This document shows, one piece after another, positions 8,013 through 14,312 of a DNA stretch of 14,328 bases; the stretch's first letter is position 1, and each line of letters begins with the position of its first letter. The position numbers were made by a program, and so were the translations under genes. Source of the stretch: a bacterium (GTDB taxonomy: Bacteria; Patescibacteriota; Minisyncoccia; Minisyncoccales; CG1-02-41-26); the NCBI GenBank assembly GCA_021163625.1, contig JAGGTS010000040.1, positions 1 through 14,328 on the forward strand, given 5' to 3'. The notes under the pieces were generated by a model that did no database searches, was not told the origin of the DNA, and saw only the letters and a list, made by a program, of their open reading frames with translations.

Positions 8013-9428
8013 TTAAACCCATATCCTTGTTTTTCTTGATATATTCTTTCCCCTAAAAGAATCCAAGAAAACTCTTGTTACAAACAAGGCAGAAAACAAA
8101 CTGACAAAAATCCCCAATGAAAGAGTCAGCGCAAACCCTTTTACAAAGCTTGTTCCAAACGAAAACATTATTAAGGCAACAAGTAAGGTTGTAAAATTGC
8201 TGTCTCTTATCGCCGACCAGGCGCGGGAAAAGCCTATTGCAACCGCTCTCTCAAAATTCTCTCCCTGTTTGAGTTCTTCCTTCATCCTTTCAAAAATAAG
8301 AACATTCGCGTCAACAGCCATTCCAACCGAGAGGATTGCGCCACCAATGCCGGCCAAAGTTAAAGTGACAGGTATAAGCTTAAACAAGCTCAACAAAATC
8401 GCGGCATAAATTATTAAAGAAAAAGAAGCAAGCAGCCCAGAAAGCCTATAGTAAGCAATCATAAACAAAATTACGGCCAAAAAGCCAAATATGCCAGCTT
8501 TTAAAGATTTTTGCAATGAAATAACGCCCAAAGTTGGGCCAACCGTTTCTTGGGAAATCAAGCTAATTGGCACTGGAAGCGCGCCGGCATTAAGATTGCG
8601 GGCAAGTTCTTTTGCCTCTTTCAGAGTAAAATTTCCGGTGATTTGCGCTTTGCCCATTGTTATCGCCTCTCTGACAACTGGAGCGGAAATTAAATTGTTG
8701 TCAATGTAAATTGCAATTCTTTTGCCAACATTCTTTGATGTTATCTCTTTAAAAATTTCTGCGCCTTCTGAATTAAATTCCAAAAGCACTTCTGGTTCCA
8801 AAGATGTTTGGTTAAAGTCAACCTTCGCTTTTTTAAGGTATTTACCTGTCAATTTCGTCGGCTTAAAATAAGGGTCCTCCGAGAGAAGCGCTCTTTCGGA
8901 ATCGCTTAGACTTAAGTTTTTTGAATCTTCCTTTTCCTTTGCAATTTTATCTTCTAACGCCTTCTGGCTGCTTAAAATTTTACTTGTTTCCTCTTTTGGC
9001 CTTTCTTCCCTAAACTCTAAATAAGGGGTTTTTCCTATCATTTCTATTGCTTTTGAAACATCCTTTACCCCCGGAAGGTCAACTACCAAACGGTAAGCTT
9101 TCTGCGCCTGCTCGACTGTAATAACGGGCTCTGTTACGCCAAAAATATTAACTCTCCTCTCAATAATATCCCTTAATCCTTGCATCGTCTCTGCCCTTTC
9201 TTTAGCGTCAATTTTTGAAAGGTCTGCCTGGTAAACTAAATGAGCGCCGCCTTTTAAATCAAGCCCAAGCTTAAAAGGAACATCCGGAAAATGGGGCAAG
9301 CCTAAATTAATCTTTGAATTAAACCAATCAATCCCCCTATTTATGTATTGGGGAAAAGAAAAATTCAGAACAAAAAAAGCCAAGACAATTATAAGCGCCA
9401 GACTAATCTTTGTTTTTGTTTTATCCAT
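8013..9428 (-). CDS. secD: Protein translocase subunit SecD
   Basis: SecD is the larger half of the SecDF export accessory complex. The 471-residue protein has an N-terminal membrane span (about 8-26) and PFKLGLDLKGGAHLVYQ (51-67), the SecD signature. A periplasmic region with the P1 head (to about residue 285) follows, with GTL-type strands such as QITGNFTLKEAKELARNLN (262-280). The C-terminal block has five hydrophobic segments (about 311-328, 332-351, 355-374, 410-428, 430-453). The motif VDANVLIFERMKEE (372-385) contains the Asp used for proton coupling in the family. Between about residues 143 and 205 the P1 region carries a charged, low-complexity stretch (EERPKEETSK and KIAKEKEDSK) that looks like a loop insertion. 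At about 470 residues it is shorter than E. coli SecD (615) but typical of smaller SecD proteins. A promoter candidate lies just upstream. Confidence 0.96.
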   Translation of the reverse strand: MDKTKTKISLALIIVLAFFVLNFSFPQYINRGIDWFNSKINLGLPHFPDVPFKLGLDLKGGAHLVYQADLSKIDAKERAETMQGLRDIIERRVNIFGVTEPVITVEQAQKAYRLVVDLPGVKDVSKAIEMIGKTPYLEFREERPKEETSKILSSQKALEDKIAKEKEDSKNLSLSDSERALLSEDPYFKPTKLTGKYLKKAKVDFNQTSLEPEVLLEFNSEGAEIFKEITSKNVGKRIAIYIDNNLISAPVVREAITMGKAQITGNFTLKEAKELARNLNAGALPVPISLISQETVGPTLGVISLQKSLKAGIFGFLAVILFMIAYYRLSGLLASFSLIIYAAILLSLFKLIPVTLTLAGIGGAILSVGMAVDANVLIFERMKEELKQGENFERAVAIGFSRAWSAIRDSNFTTLLVALIMFSFGTSFVKGFALTLSLGIFVSLFSALFVTRVFLDSFRGKNISRKTRIWV

Positions 9429-9451
9429 AAACCAAAATCAACTATTCAAAC

Positions 9452-9480
9452 ATAATATAACTTAATTTCAAAAAAATCAA
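9452..9480 (-). promoter_or_regulatory. Candidate sigma70-type promoter of secDF
   Basis: Read on the minus strand, TTGATT (9475-9480) is followed after 17 nt by TATTAT (9452-9457). This puts the transcription start about 17 nt before the secD ATG. The spacing is ideal and the location fits the 107-nt gap between secA and secD, so secDF may have its own promoter in addition to read-through from secA. The AT-rich background raises the chance of a false match. Confidence 0.45.
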
Positions 9481-9535
9481 CAAAAGGCCGCATTTTTGCC
9501 TGCCAGAATCTGAGCTTAACATAACAAATTTAAAC

Positions 9536-12022
9536 TTAGAAATTTTTTGTGACTGTCAATTTAAAAAGCGTTCTGGCAATTTGAGAATTAATAGAAGATT
9601 GAAGGCCTTTAAAAATTCTATGGCCCTCTGTTTTATACTCAACCAGCGGATCTCTCCCGCCATAAGCTCTAAGCTGGACCGAATCCCTTAAGCGTTCCAT
9701 TTCATCCAAATGTTCTGTCCAAAACGCATCTATTGTTTGCAAACAAACAAATCTTAAAATTTTGCCCATATTTTCCTTTTGTTCCCTTAATTCTTTTTCG
9801 TCAAAAGCGCTTTTGCCAAGCTTTATCAAATAATCTTCAATTTCTTCGGGCTGATAAAACTTTTTAAGCTCTGCATGAACTTGGTCGGGCACAGGAAAAA
9901 TTGTTTTTGTTTCTTCAAAAATTTCTTCATAATCAATTTTGCCTCGGTCAAAATGGGCTCTGACAATTCTTTTCAACTCATTGTTAACAATTTCCAAAAC
10001 ATACTCTTTTAGCTGGCCATAATCTTTTTTTAGAATTTCATCTCTCTGAGAATAGACAAAGTTTCTATGTTTTGATATAACATCGTCATATTCCAAAACA
10101 TATTTCCTTAAATCAAAATTCATTCCTTCAACTTTCGCCTGAGCTTTTTCAACTATTCCAGAAATAATTTTTGCTTCAATCGGCTGGTCTTCCTCAATTT
10201 TTAGCATATCCATCATAGACTTCACTCTGTCGCCGCCAAAAATTCTCAAAAGGTCATCCTCTAATGAGATAAAAAACTGGCTAGAGCCCGGGTCTCCCTG
10301 CCTGCCAGATCTTCCCCTTAGCTGGTCGTCAATTCTTCTTGCTTCGTGACGCTCAGTGCCAATAACATGGAGCCCTCCAAGCTTTTTTACCTTTTCCGCA
10401 TCTGCCGGGCTTGGAGGATTGCCGCCTAATACAATATCAACCCCCCTGCCAGCCATATTGGTAGCAACAGTCACCGCTCCAAGCCTTCCCGCCTGAGCTA
10501 TAATCTCTCCTTCTCTTTGATGATGTTTCGCGTTCAGAACTTGGCAAGGAATTCCCTCCCTTGCAAGAAGGGCATTTAAATATTCATTTTTTTCAATAGA
10601 AGTCGTACCAAGCAAAATTGGTTGACCTGTTTTATGTTTACTTTTAACTTCCTTGACTATTGCCTTGAACTTTCCCTTTTCTGTTTTATAAATTTTGTCT
10701 GGAAAGTCTTTTCTTATCATCGGCTTTGCCGTAGGCACTTGGATTACTTCAAGTTTATAAACTTTGTCAAATTCTTCTGCCGAAGTTACAGCTGTCCCTG
10801 TCATCCCTGCAAGCTTTTCGTACATCCGAAAATAGTTTTGGAAAGTAATTGTTGCCAAAGTTTTTGATTCTGGCTGGACATCTACCCCTTCCTTTGCTTC
10901 AATAGCTTGATGCAACCCCCCAGAATATCTCCTGCCGGGCAAAAGCCTGCCTGTAAATTCGTCTACTATAATCACTTTTCCGTTTTTCACTATATAATCC
11001 CTGTCTTTCTGGAAAAAAACTCTTGCCCTCAAGCCCTGTTCCAAATAATGGAGATATTTCATCCCTTTTTCCTCGTATATGTTTGAAACTCCCAAAATTC
11101 TTTCAATTTTTTCAATTCCTTCTTCGGTAAGAGTCGCTATCTTCATTTTTTCGTCAATATTATAATCTGTTGATTCATTCAACTTTGGAATAATTCTTGA
11201 AAACTCCTTATACATTTTTGACGATTCAAAATCTGGACGAGATATAATTAAAGGCGTCCTTGCTTCATCAATGAGAATGGAATCCACTTCATCCACAATT
11301 GCGTAATAAAAACCCCTTTGGACTTTATCTTTTAAATCAAAGACCATATTGTCTCTCAAATAATCAAAACCAAATTCATTGTTAGTGCCATAGGTAATGT
11401 CCGCAAGGTAAGCGTCTTTTCTCGAAACAGGCCGCAGGTAATCCTCAAAAATTTTAAAAGCGCCAAGCTCGTCCCTTTCTTTGTCAAGCTCCGCCGCTTG
11501 AGCCTGGCCTTCTCCTTTTTTATAGCTTGGGTCGTATAGATAGGCAGCGTTATTTACTATACAACCGACAGAAAGACCAAGAAAATAATATATTTGGCCC
11601 ATCCAAATAGTATCACGCTTTGCCAAATAATCGTTTACGGTTACCATATGAACCCCCCTTGAAGTTAAAGCGTTTAGGTAAATAGGCAAAGTCGCGGCAA
11701 GAGTTTTTCCTTCGCCTGTAAGCATCTGGGCAATTTTCCCCTGATGCAGAGCTATTCCGCCAATAAGCTGAACATCAAAATGCCTTTGCGAAAGAGTTCT
11801 CTTTGAAGCTTCCCTCACCATAGCAAAAGCCTCTACTAATATATCATCTAAGTTTTTGCCATTTTTAAACTTTTCTTTAAGCTCTGCGGTTTTCTCCCTA
11901 AGTTCGCTGTCTGAAAGTTTTTCCATTTCTGGCTCAAGCTTATTGATTTGGTCGACAATTGGCTGAATTTTTTTTAAATACTTTTTGTTCGGGTCGCCCA
12001 AGATTTTAGAAAAAAAAGGCAT
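9536..12022 (-). CDS. secA: Preprotein translocase ATPase SecA
   Basis: SecA is the cytoplasmic motor that pushes unfolded preproteins through SecYEG. The 828-residue protein shows all DEAD-motor landmarks: GKIAQMLTGEGKT (95-107, Walker A), ADITYGTNNEFGFDYLRDNM (207-226), AIVDEVDSILIDEARTPLIIS (241-261, Walker B), AGMTGTA (405-411), GTTSIE (472-477), VATNMAGRGVDI (519-530) and RGRSGRQGDPGS (569-580). Two features differ from E. coli SecA. About 35 extra residues (YDPSYKKG through IFEDYLRP, about 163-198) lie between VNNAAY and the AYLADITYGTNN motif. The C-terminus stops at LFKLTVTKNF, with no linker and no Cys-rich zinc/SecB-binding tail. The start at 12022 gives the expected SecA N-terminus. 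SecDF genes follow downstream, so the region is an export cluster. Confidence 0.98.
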   Translation of the reverse strand: MPFFSKILGDPNKKYLKKIQPIVDQINKLEPEMEKLSDSELREKTAELKEKFKNGKNLDDILVEAFAMVREASKRTLSQRHFDVQLIGGIALHQGKIAQMLTGEGKTLAATLPIYLNALTSRGVHMVTVNDYLAKRDTIWMGQIYYFLGLSVGCIVNNAAYLYDPSYKKGEGQAQAAELDKERDELGAFKIFEDYLRPVSRKDAYLADITYGTNNEFGFDYLRDNMVFDLKDKVQRGFYYAIVDEVDSILIDEARTPLIISRPDFESSKMYKEFSRIIPKLNESTDYNIDEKMKIATLTEEGIEKIERILGVSNIYEEKGMKYLHYLEQGLRARVFFQKDRDYIVKNGKVIIVDEFTGRLLPGRRYSGGLHQAIEAKEGVDVQPESKTLATITFQNYFRMYEKLAGMTGTAVTSAEEFDKVYKLEVIQVPTAKPMIRKDFPDKIYKTEKGKFKAIVKEVKSKHKTGQPILLGTTSIEKNEYLNALLAREGIPCQVLNAKHHQREGEIIAQAGRLGAVTVATNMAGRGVDIVLGGNPPSPADAEKVKKLGGLHVIGTERHEARRIDDQLRGRSGRQGDPGSSQFFISLEDDLLRIFGGDRVKSMMDMLKIEEDQPIEAKIISGIVEKAQAKVEGMNFDLRKYVLEYDDVISKHRNFVYSQRDEILKKDYGQLKEYVLEIVNNELKRIVRAHFDRGKIDYEEIFEETKTIFPVPDQVHAELKKFYQPEEIEDYLIKLGKSAFDEKELREQKENMGKILRFVCLQTIDAFWTEHLDEMERLRDSVQLRAYGGRDPLVEYKTEGHRIFKGLQSSINSQIARTLFKLTVTKNF

Positions 12023-12081
12023 AATATTTTTAATATCAAAAATTGATTATTAGTTGCAAGTTTATAACAATTAGCATATAA

Positions 12082-12109
12082 ATTTTAGCAGAATTAAAGC
12101 AAACTTCAA
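12082..12109 (-). promoter_or_regulatory. Candidate sigma70-type promoter of secA
   Basis: On the minus strand TTGAAG (12104-12109) is followed after 16 nt by TAAAAT (12082-12087), predicting a start near 12075 and a leader of about 50 nt before the secA ATG. It lies just downstream of the terminator of the preceding small gene, where a new promoter is expected. The match is good but the background is AT-rich. Confidence 0.5.
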
Positions 12110-12128
12110 GCTAAAAGGCAAATTAAAC

Positions 12129-12181
12129 AAAAACCTGCCCTCCTGTTTTCGCTTTTGTTATCGGCATTAAAAGAGGGCAGG
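12129..12181 (-). terminator. Intrinsic terminator after the Lys-rich small gene
   Basis: On the minus strand a 9-bp perfect stem (CCTGCCCTC, 12173-12181, with GAGGGCAGG, 12134-12142) closes a 30-nt loop and is followed by TTTTTGTTT (down to 12125). It lies 19 nt after the stop of the Lys-rich small gene and about 110 nt before secA, so it separates the two. The long loop is unusual; an attenuator role before secA cannot be excluded. Confidence 0.65.
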
Positions 12182-12199
12182 CTTTACAAGACTACAACT

Positions 12200-12343
12200 T
12201 TATTTTTTCTTTTTCTTCTTTGCGGTCTTCTTTGCGGTCTTCTTTTTTGTAGTCTTCTTTGCGGTCTTCTTTGCGGTCTTCTTTTTTGTAGTCTTCTTTG
12301 CGGTCTTCTTTTTTGCTGAAGACTTTCTCTTTACTGCTGTCAT
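12200..12343 (-). CDS. Lys-rich histone-H1-like small protein (47 aa)
   Basis: The minus-strand ORF from ATG 12341-12343 to TAA 12200-12202 encodes 47 residues: MTAVKRKSSA followed by repeats of KKKTAKKT and TKKKTAKKTA, ending in six lysines. Lysine makes up 25 of 47 residues and there are no acidic or aromatic residues. The composition matches the basic tails of bacterial histone-H1-like proteins (chlamydial Hc1/Hc2, AlgP-type repeats), which bind DNA or RNA through charge; nucleoid binding here is inference. It is a stand-alone ORF, preceded by a non-coding block and followed by an intrinsic terminator, which argues against a random repeat. No Shine-Dalgarno sequence is present. A TTGACA at 12465-12470 has a TATAAT 21 nt downstream (12438-12443), a poor spacing, so the promoter is uncertain. 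It could instead be the remnant tail of a larger protein, but an in-frame ATG and a usable stop make a real microprotein likelier. Confidence 0.7.
   Translation of the reverse strand: MTAVKRKSSAKKKTAKKTTKKKTAKKTAKKTTKKKTAKKTAKKKKKK
12215..12292. repeat. 39-bp tandem repeat, two perfect copies, inside the Lys-rich gene
   Basis: Bases 12215-12253 and 12254-12292 are identical 39-mers, each built from 12-bp units (CTTCTTTGCGGT on the plus strand) plus one CTTCTTTTTTGTAGT variant. A shortened third copy follows at 12293. The period is 13 codons, so copy number changes would keep the reading frame. Confidence 0.95.
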
Positions 12344-12629
12344 TTTTTTAATGCAAATTAGCTATAAAATTCGACTTTTATAATTGCCAAGGTTGATTTG
12401 ACCCGAGCAATTTTTTGCGTTGTTTAGCAAATTCTTTATTATATTTTCGCATTATAAAAAAGTTTGTCAAGCAATTTAGGCAAACTGTCGCAGCAATATG
12501 ATAATGTCATACTTGAGCAATTTAGAAATGTCATAGTTGGGCAATCGTGCTTACCCTTGGCAAGCGCACATCCTGAGCAACTTATTTTTCAGAGATGGAG
12601 TCGCTGGGAAAAACCCGAATTCCTAAATC

Positions 12630-12720
12630 CGAAACCCGAAAAAATACCAAATTCCCAATGACCAAATGTTTTTATTATTGGTCATTGGTCATTTTTCCGT
12701 CATTCGTCATTCGGGTTTCG
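12630..12720. repeat. Two nested perfect inverted repeats with GTCATT units
   Basis: An outer 11-bp inverted repeat (CGAAACCCGAA 12630-12640, TTCGGGTTTCG 12710-12720) encloses an inner 11-bp one (CCAATGACCAA 12655-12665, TTGGTCATTGG 12678-12688) with a 12-nt loop. GTCATT units recur at 12681, 12688, 12699 and 12706, and again at 12720. Such AATGACC/GTCATT arrays are frequent in CPR intergenic DNA. Confidence 0.8.
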
Positions 12721-12764
12721 TCATTTACAAACTATTTTGATTGTAATTTGTAATTTGGAATTTG

Positions 12765-12792
12765 TTTAGAATTTAGAATTTAGAATTTAGAA
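12765..12792. repeat. TTTAGAA x4 tandem repeat
   Basis: Four perfect 7-bp copies run from 12765 to 12792, preceded by related TAATTTG-type units from about 12741. It is AT-rich spacer DNA downstream of murB; no function is evident. Confidence 0.9.
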
Positions 12793-12899
12793 TTTTTACC
12801 GCAAGGTATGAAATTTCTAAATTGCCTTGACAGAAATTTAGGCAAACAAAACAAAATGATGTATCTGAAATACAAGCCGCATATATGCAATTTCAAACC

Positions 12900-13913
12900 T
12901 TACTTTAAAATTATAATTTCTTCTTTGAGACTTACCCCGAAATTATTTTTTACTTTTCTTTTGGCAAGCCTAATTAAACGCAAAATATCGCCTGCCTTCG
13001 CTCCGCCTAAATTAACAATAAAATTTGCATGCTTTTCTGAAATTTTTGCCCTGCCAATTTGTCTCCCTTTCAAACCGGACTTTTCAATTAAAAATCCTGC
13101 CGGAATTATTCCCTTTTCATTGAAGCTTCCAAGCTCCTCAAACTTTCTTACTAAATTTTTATCCCTTATTCTGCCATAAAAATTTTTGAATACGCTTCCC
13201 GCAGAATAAGCCTTTAGGGGCTGGGCAGCTAAACGGTATTTTAGGAATTTATTTATCTTTTGCCTAATTTTTTTTCTTTTTTCTTTTTTAAACCTAAGGG
13301 AGGCGGAAAGCACAACCATTTTCTCTTTTTCGTTGCCGCCAAGTATGGCTCTTTTAAAAACGCTCGTCCTATAACCAAATAAACAATCTTTATTTGTATA
13401 TTTAGCTATCCTGACAAAAGACCCAATTTCTAATACTTCAACTTCTTCTATCAAGTCAGCAATAGAACCAGATTGAGCCCCCGCGTTTCCAACAATCGCG
13501 CCGCCGAGAGTACCCGGAATTCCGGCAGCCCATTCAAGCCCGCCCAAGCTCTCTTGCTCTGAAATTTTGACCAATTTTGCCAAACTAATTCCTGCTTTGG
13601 CAAAAATTCTATTAGACATAACTTTAAAACTGTCATCTCCAAAAACCAAAACTAATCCGTTAAAGCCTTTGTCGGGAACTAATAAATTTGTTCCTTTACC
13701 TAAAATAAAAAATGGCAAACCAAATTTTCTGGCAGCCAATATTGCTTTAATTAATTCTTCTATTGTCTTTGCCTCCAAAAAATATTTTGCCCTCCCGCCT
13801 ACTCTAAAACTGGTATAGTTTTTCAAGGGGACATTCTTCTTGAACCTTCCGCCTGCGATAGATTCAAATACGTTTTCATAGGTTAAACTTTTTTCAAGTT
13901 CCAGCTTTTTCAT
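12900..13913 (-). CDS. murB: UDP-N-acetylmuramate dehydrogenase
   Basis: MurB is the FAD-dependent enzyme that reduces UDP-GlcNAc-enolpyruvate to UDP-MurNAc in cytoplasmic peptidoglycan synthesis. Numbering from the ATG at 13913 (337 residues), the FAD-binding part shows YTSFRVGG (33-40), LGKGTNLL (71-78) and AAGIPGTLGGAIVGNAGA (129-146). The substrate part shows LFGYRTSVF (178-186), YSAGSVFKN (236-244, with the proton-donor Ser240), AGFLIEKSGLKG (272-283) and HANFIVN (295-301). The conserved Glu is near the end (EE 331-332). About 20 residues between VFKN and AGFLIEKSG look like an insertion. The frame stays open to an ATG at 14111, but that extra stretch overlaps a structured leader and resembles no MurB N-terminus, so I use 13913. 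No Shine-Dalgarno sequence precedes it; a GGAGG lies about 28 nt upstream within a hairpin. Confidence 0.94.
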   Translation of the reverse strand: MKKLELEKSLTYENVFESIAGGRFKKNVPLKNYTSFRVGGRAKYFLEAKTIEELIKAILAARKFGLPFFILGKGTNLLVPDKGFNGLVLVFGDDSFKVMSNRIFAKAGISLAKLVKISEQESLGGLEWAAGIPGTLGGAIVGNAGAQSGSIADLIEEVEVLEIGSFVRIAKYTNKDCLFGYRTSVFKRAILGGNEKEKMVVLSASLRFKKEKRKKIRQKINKFLKYRLAAQPLKAYSAGSVFKNFYGRIRDKNLVRKFEELGSFNEKGIIPAGFLIEKSGLKGRQIGRAKISEKHANFIVNLGGAKAGDILRLIRLAKRKVKNNFGVSLKEEIIILK

Positions 13914-14115
13914 TTTTACAAATGGGCCGGGGGGTACGCCTCCAATAGGTCTTAATAAGTGAGGACCTGCCCCGACCCAATTTAATTTTAGCAAACGGAA
14001 AAAATAAAACAAGTAATAAAACAAGTAAAGCAAAAGGCCTCCAATTTCCAGGAGACCTTGTGCCGACCAATTTGGAGTAGCTGTCCATAAAATGGACAAC
14101 TGGATCCTCACTTAT
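13914..14115 (-). promoter_or_regulatory. Structured murB leader RNA, candidate cis-regulator or small RNA
   Basis: The 202-nt transcribed stretch before murB is locally GC-rich in an AT-rich genome and can form several stems (minus-strand RNA). Hairpin 1: GUUGUCCAU/AUGGACAGC (14092-14100 with 14080-14088), 9 bp, 3-nt loop. Hairpin 2: AAGGUCUCC/GGAGGCCUU (14051-14059 with 14034-14042), followed by UUGCUUU, terminator-like. Hairpin 3: GGGUCGGGG/CCCCGGCCC (13970-13978 with 13924-13932), with an inner AGGUC/GACCU stem and a 12-nt loop. The 5' end AUAAGUGAGGA (14105-14115) pairs perfectly with 13955-13965, mostly the loop of hairpin 3, which would make a pseudoknot. A 12-bp tandem repeat (14004-14027) lies in the A/U-rich linker. 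It matches no riboswitch, T-box or SRP consensus that I know. Confidence 0.5.
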
Positions 14116-14121
14116 ATTGCT

Positions 14122-14150
14122 ATATTAGCAAATTAATAAAAATTTGTCAA
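14122..14150 (-). promoter_or_regulatory. Strong sigma70-type promoter of the murB leader
   Basis: On the minus strand a consensus TTGACA (14145-14150) is followed after 17 nt by TAATAT (14122-14127). The predicted start, near 14114-14116, coincides with the first base of the leader's long-range stem. The -10 sits in a 6-bp inverted repeat, TTGCTA/TAGCAA (14117-14131), which could be an operator. Confidence 0.75.
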
Positions 14151-14270
14151 TAGCCTGTGAGGTCTGATAAACCTTCCCCCTGTCATTGCAAGGCAGCGAA
14201 AAATGAAAAACGAAAAATGAAAAACTAAAATGCAAAATTAAAAGAGATTTTGAATTTTTAATCATTAATA
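14151..14270. repeat. Spacer with 14-bp tandem repeat
   Basis: CGAAAAATGAAAAA occurs twice in tandem (14197-14210 and 14211-14224), with degenerate AAAATG units after it. Just before, TGTCATTGCAAGGCAGCG (14181-14198) resembles the GTCATTGCGAGG-type dispersed repeat seen in many bacterial genomes. I see no gene. Confidence 0.65.
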
Positions 14271-14272
14271 AT

Positions 14273-14312
14273 TTTCTTTGAAATAAAAGCCATGGCAGTT
14301 ATTTCAAAGAAA
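14273..14312. repeat. 40-bp near-perfect palindrome
   Basis: TTTCTTTGAAATAA (14273-14286) and TTATTTCAAAGAAA (14299-14312) are a perfect 14-bp inverted repeat. At exactly the same centre lies the 8-bp palindrome GCCATGGC (14289-14296). Only the pairs 14287/14298 and 14288/14297 fail to match. Its role is unknown: operator, hairpin, or mobile-element feature. Confidence 0.9.

Larger units (their letters stand above)
12465..12833. repeat. MITE-like or insertion-sequence remnant bounded by inverted repeats
   Basis: GCAATTTAGAAATGTCATA at 12517-12535 recurs inverted at 12807-12825 with one mismatch in 19. The outer ends also match in inverted orientation: TGTCAAGCAATTTAG (12465-12479) against TGTCAAGGCAATTTAG (minus strand of 12817-12832), differing by one base insertion. 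Further related units occur inside the left end at about 24-bp spacing (AATGTCATA at 12503 and 12527). No transposase is encoded. This layout, with several subterminal repeats at one end and an inverted copy at the other, fits a non-autonomous element or decayed insertion sequence; the family is not identified. Confidence 0.45.
12344..12899. other. 556-bp non-coding block between murB and the Lys-rich gene
   Basis: I see no convincing gene here. The plus-strand ORF at 12464-12661 is a repeat-derived run without family resemblance. The block holds, in order: an AT-rich stretch (12344-12464) likely to carry the promoter of the Lys-rich gene; a cluster of degenerate repeats with GCAATTTAG motifs (12465-12560); two nested inverted repeats (12630-12720) with several GTCATT units; A/T-rich tandem repeats (12740-12797); and an inverted copy of the first repeat (12807-12832). 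Confidence 0.7.

Noticed and set aside
9482..9505. Intrinsic terminator between secA and secD
   Set aside because: The GGC/GCC arms pair over only 3+3 bp with an internal loop, and the T tract is short; too weak to claim.
12464..12661. A plus-strand 65-residue ORF in the murB downstream spacer
   Set aside because: It is made of degenerate repeats, has no promoter or SD, and opposes all other genes.
12215..12720. CRISPR array
   Set aside because: The repeats are head-to-tail coding repeats without spacers, or short irregular units. There are no uniform repeat-spacer pairs and no cas genes.
12808..13179. A plus-strand 123-residue ORF
   Set aside because: Most of it is antisense to the 3' end of murB, and its content follows from the murB codons.
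13924..13978. tRNA gene or T-box element
   Set aside because: The stem has no cloverleaf, no GGTTC T-arm sequence, and no T-box or specifier-loop motif.
13894..14088. A 64-residue minus-strand ORF with a hydrophobic stretch, overlapping the murB leader
   Set aside because: It overlaps the murB start in another frame, its hydrophobicity comes from the U-rich linker of the leader, and it resembles no known family.
13914..14111. A murB start at 14111 giving a 403-residue protein with a hydrophobic N-terminus
   Set aside because: The extension overlaps strong hairpins and lies just after the predicted transcription start. It has no MurB similarity, and the 13913 start gives the usual family N-terminus.
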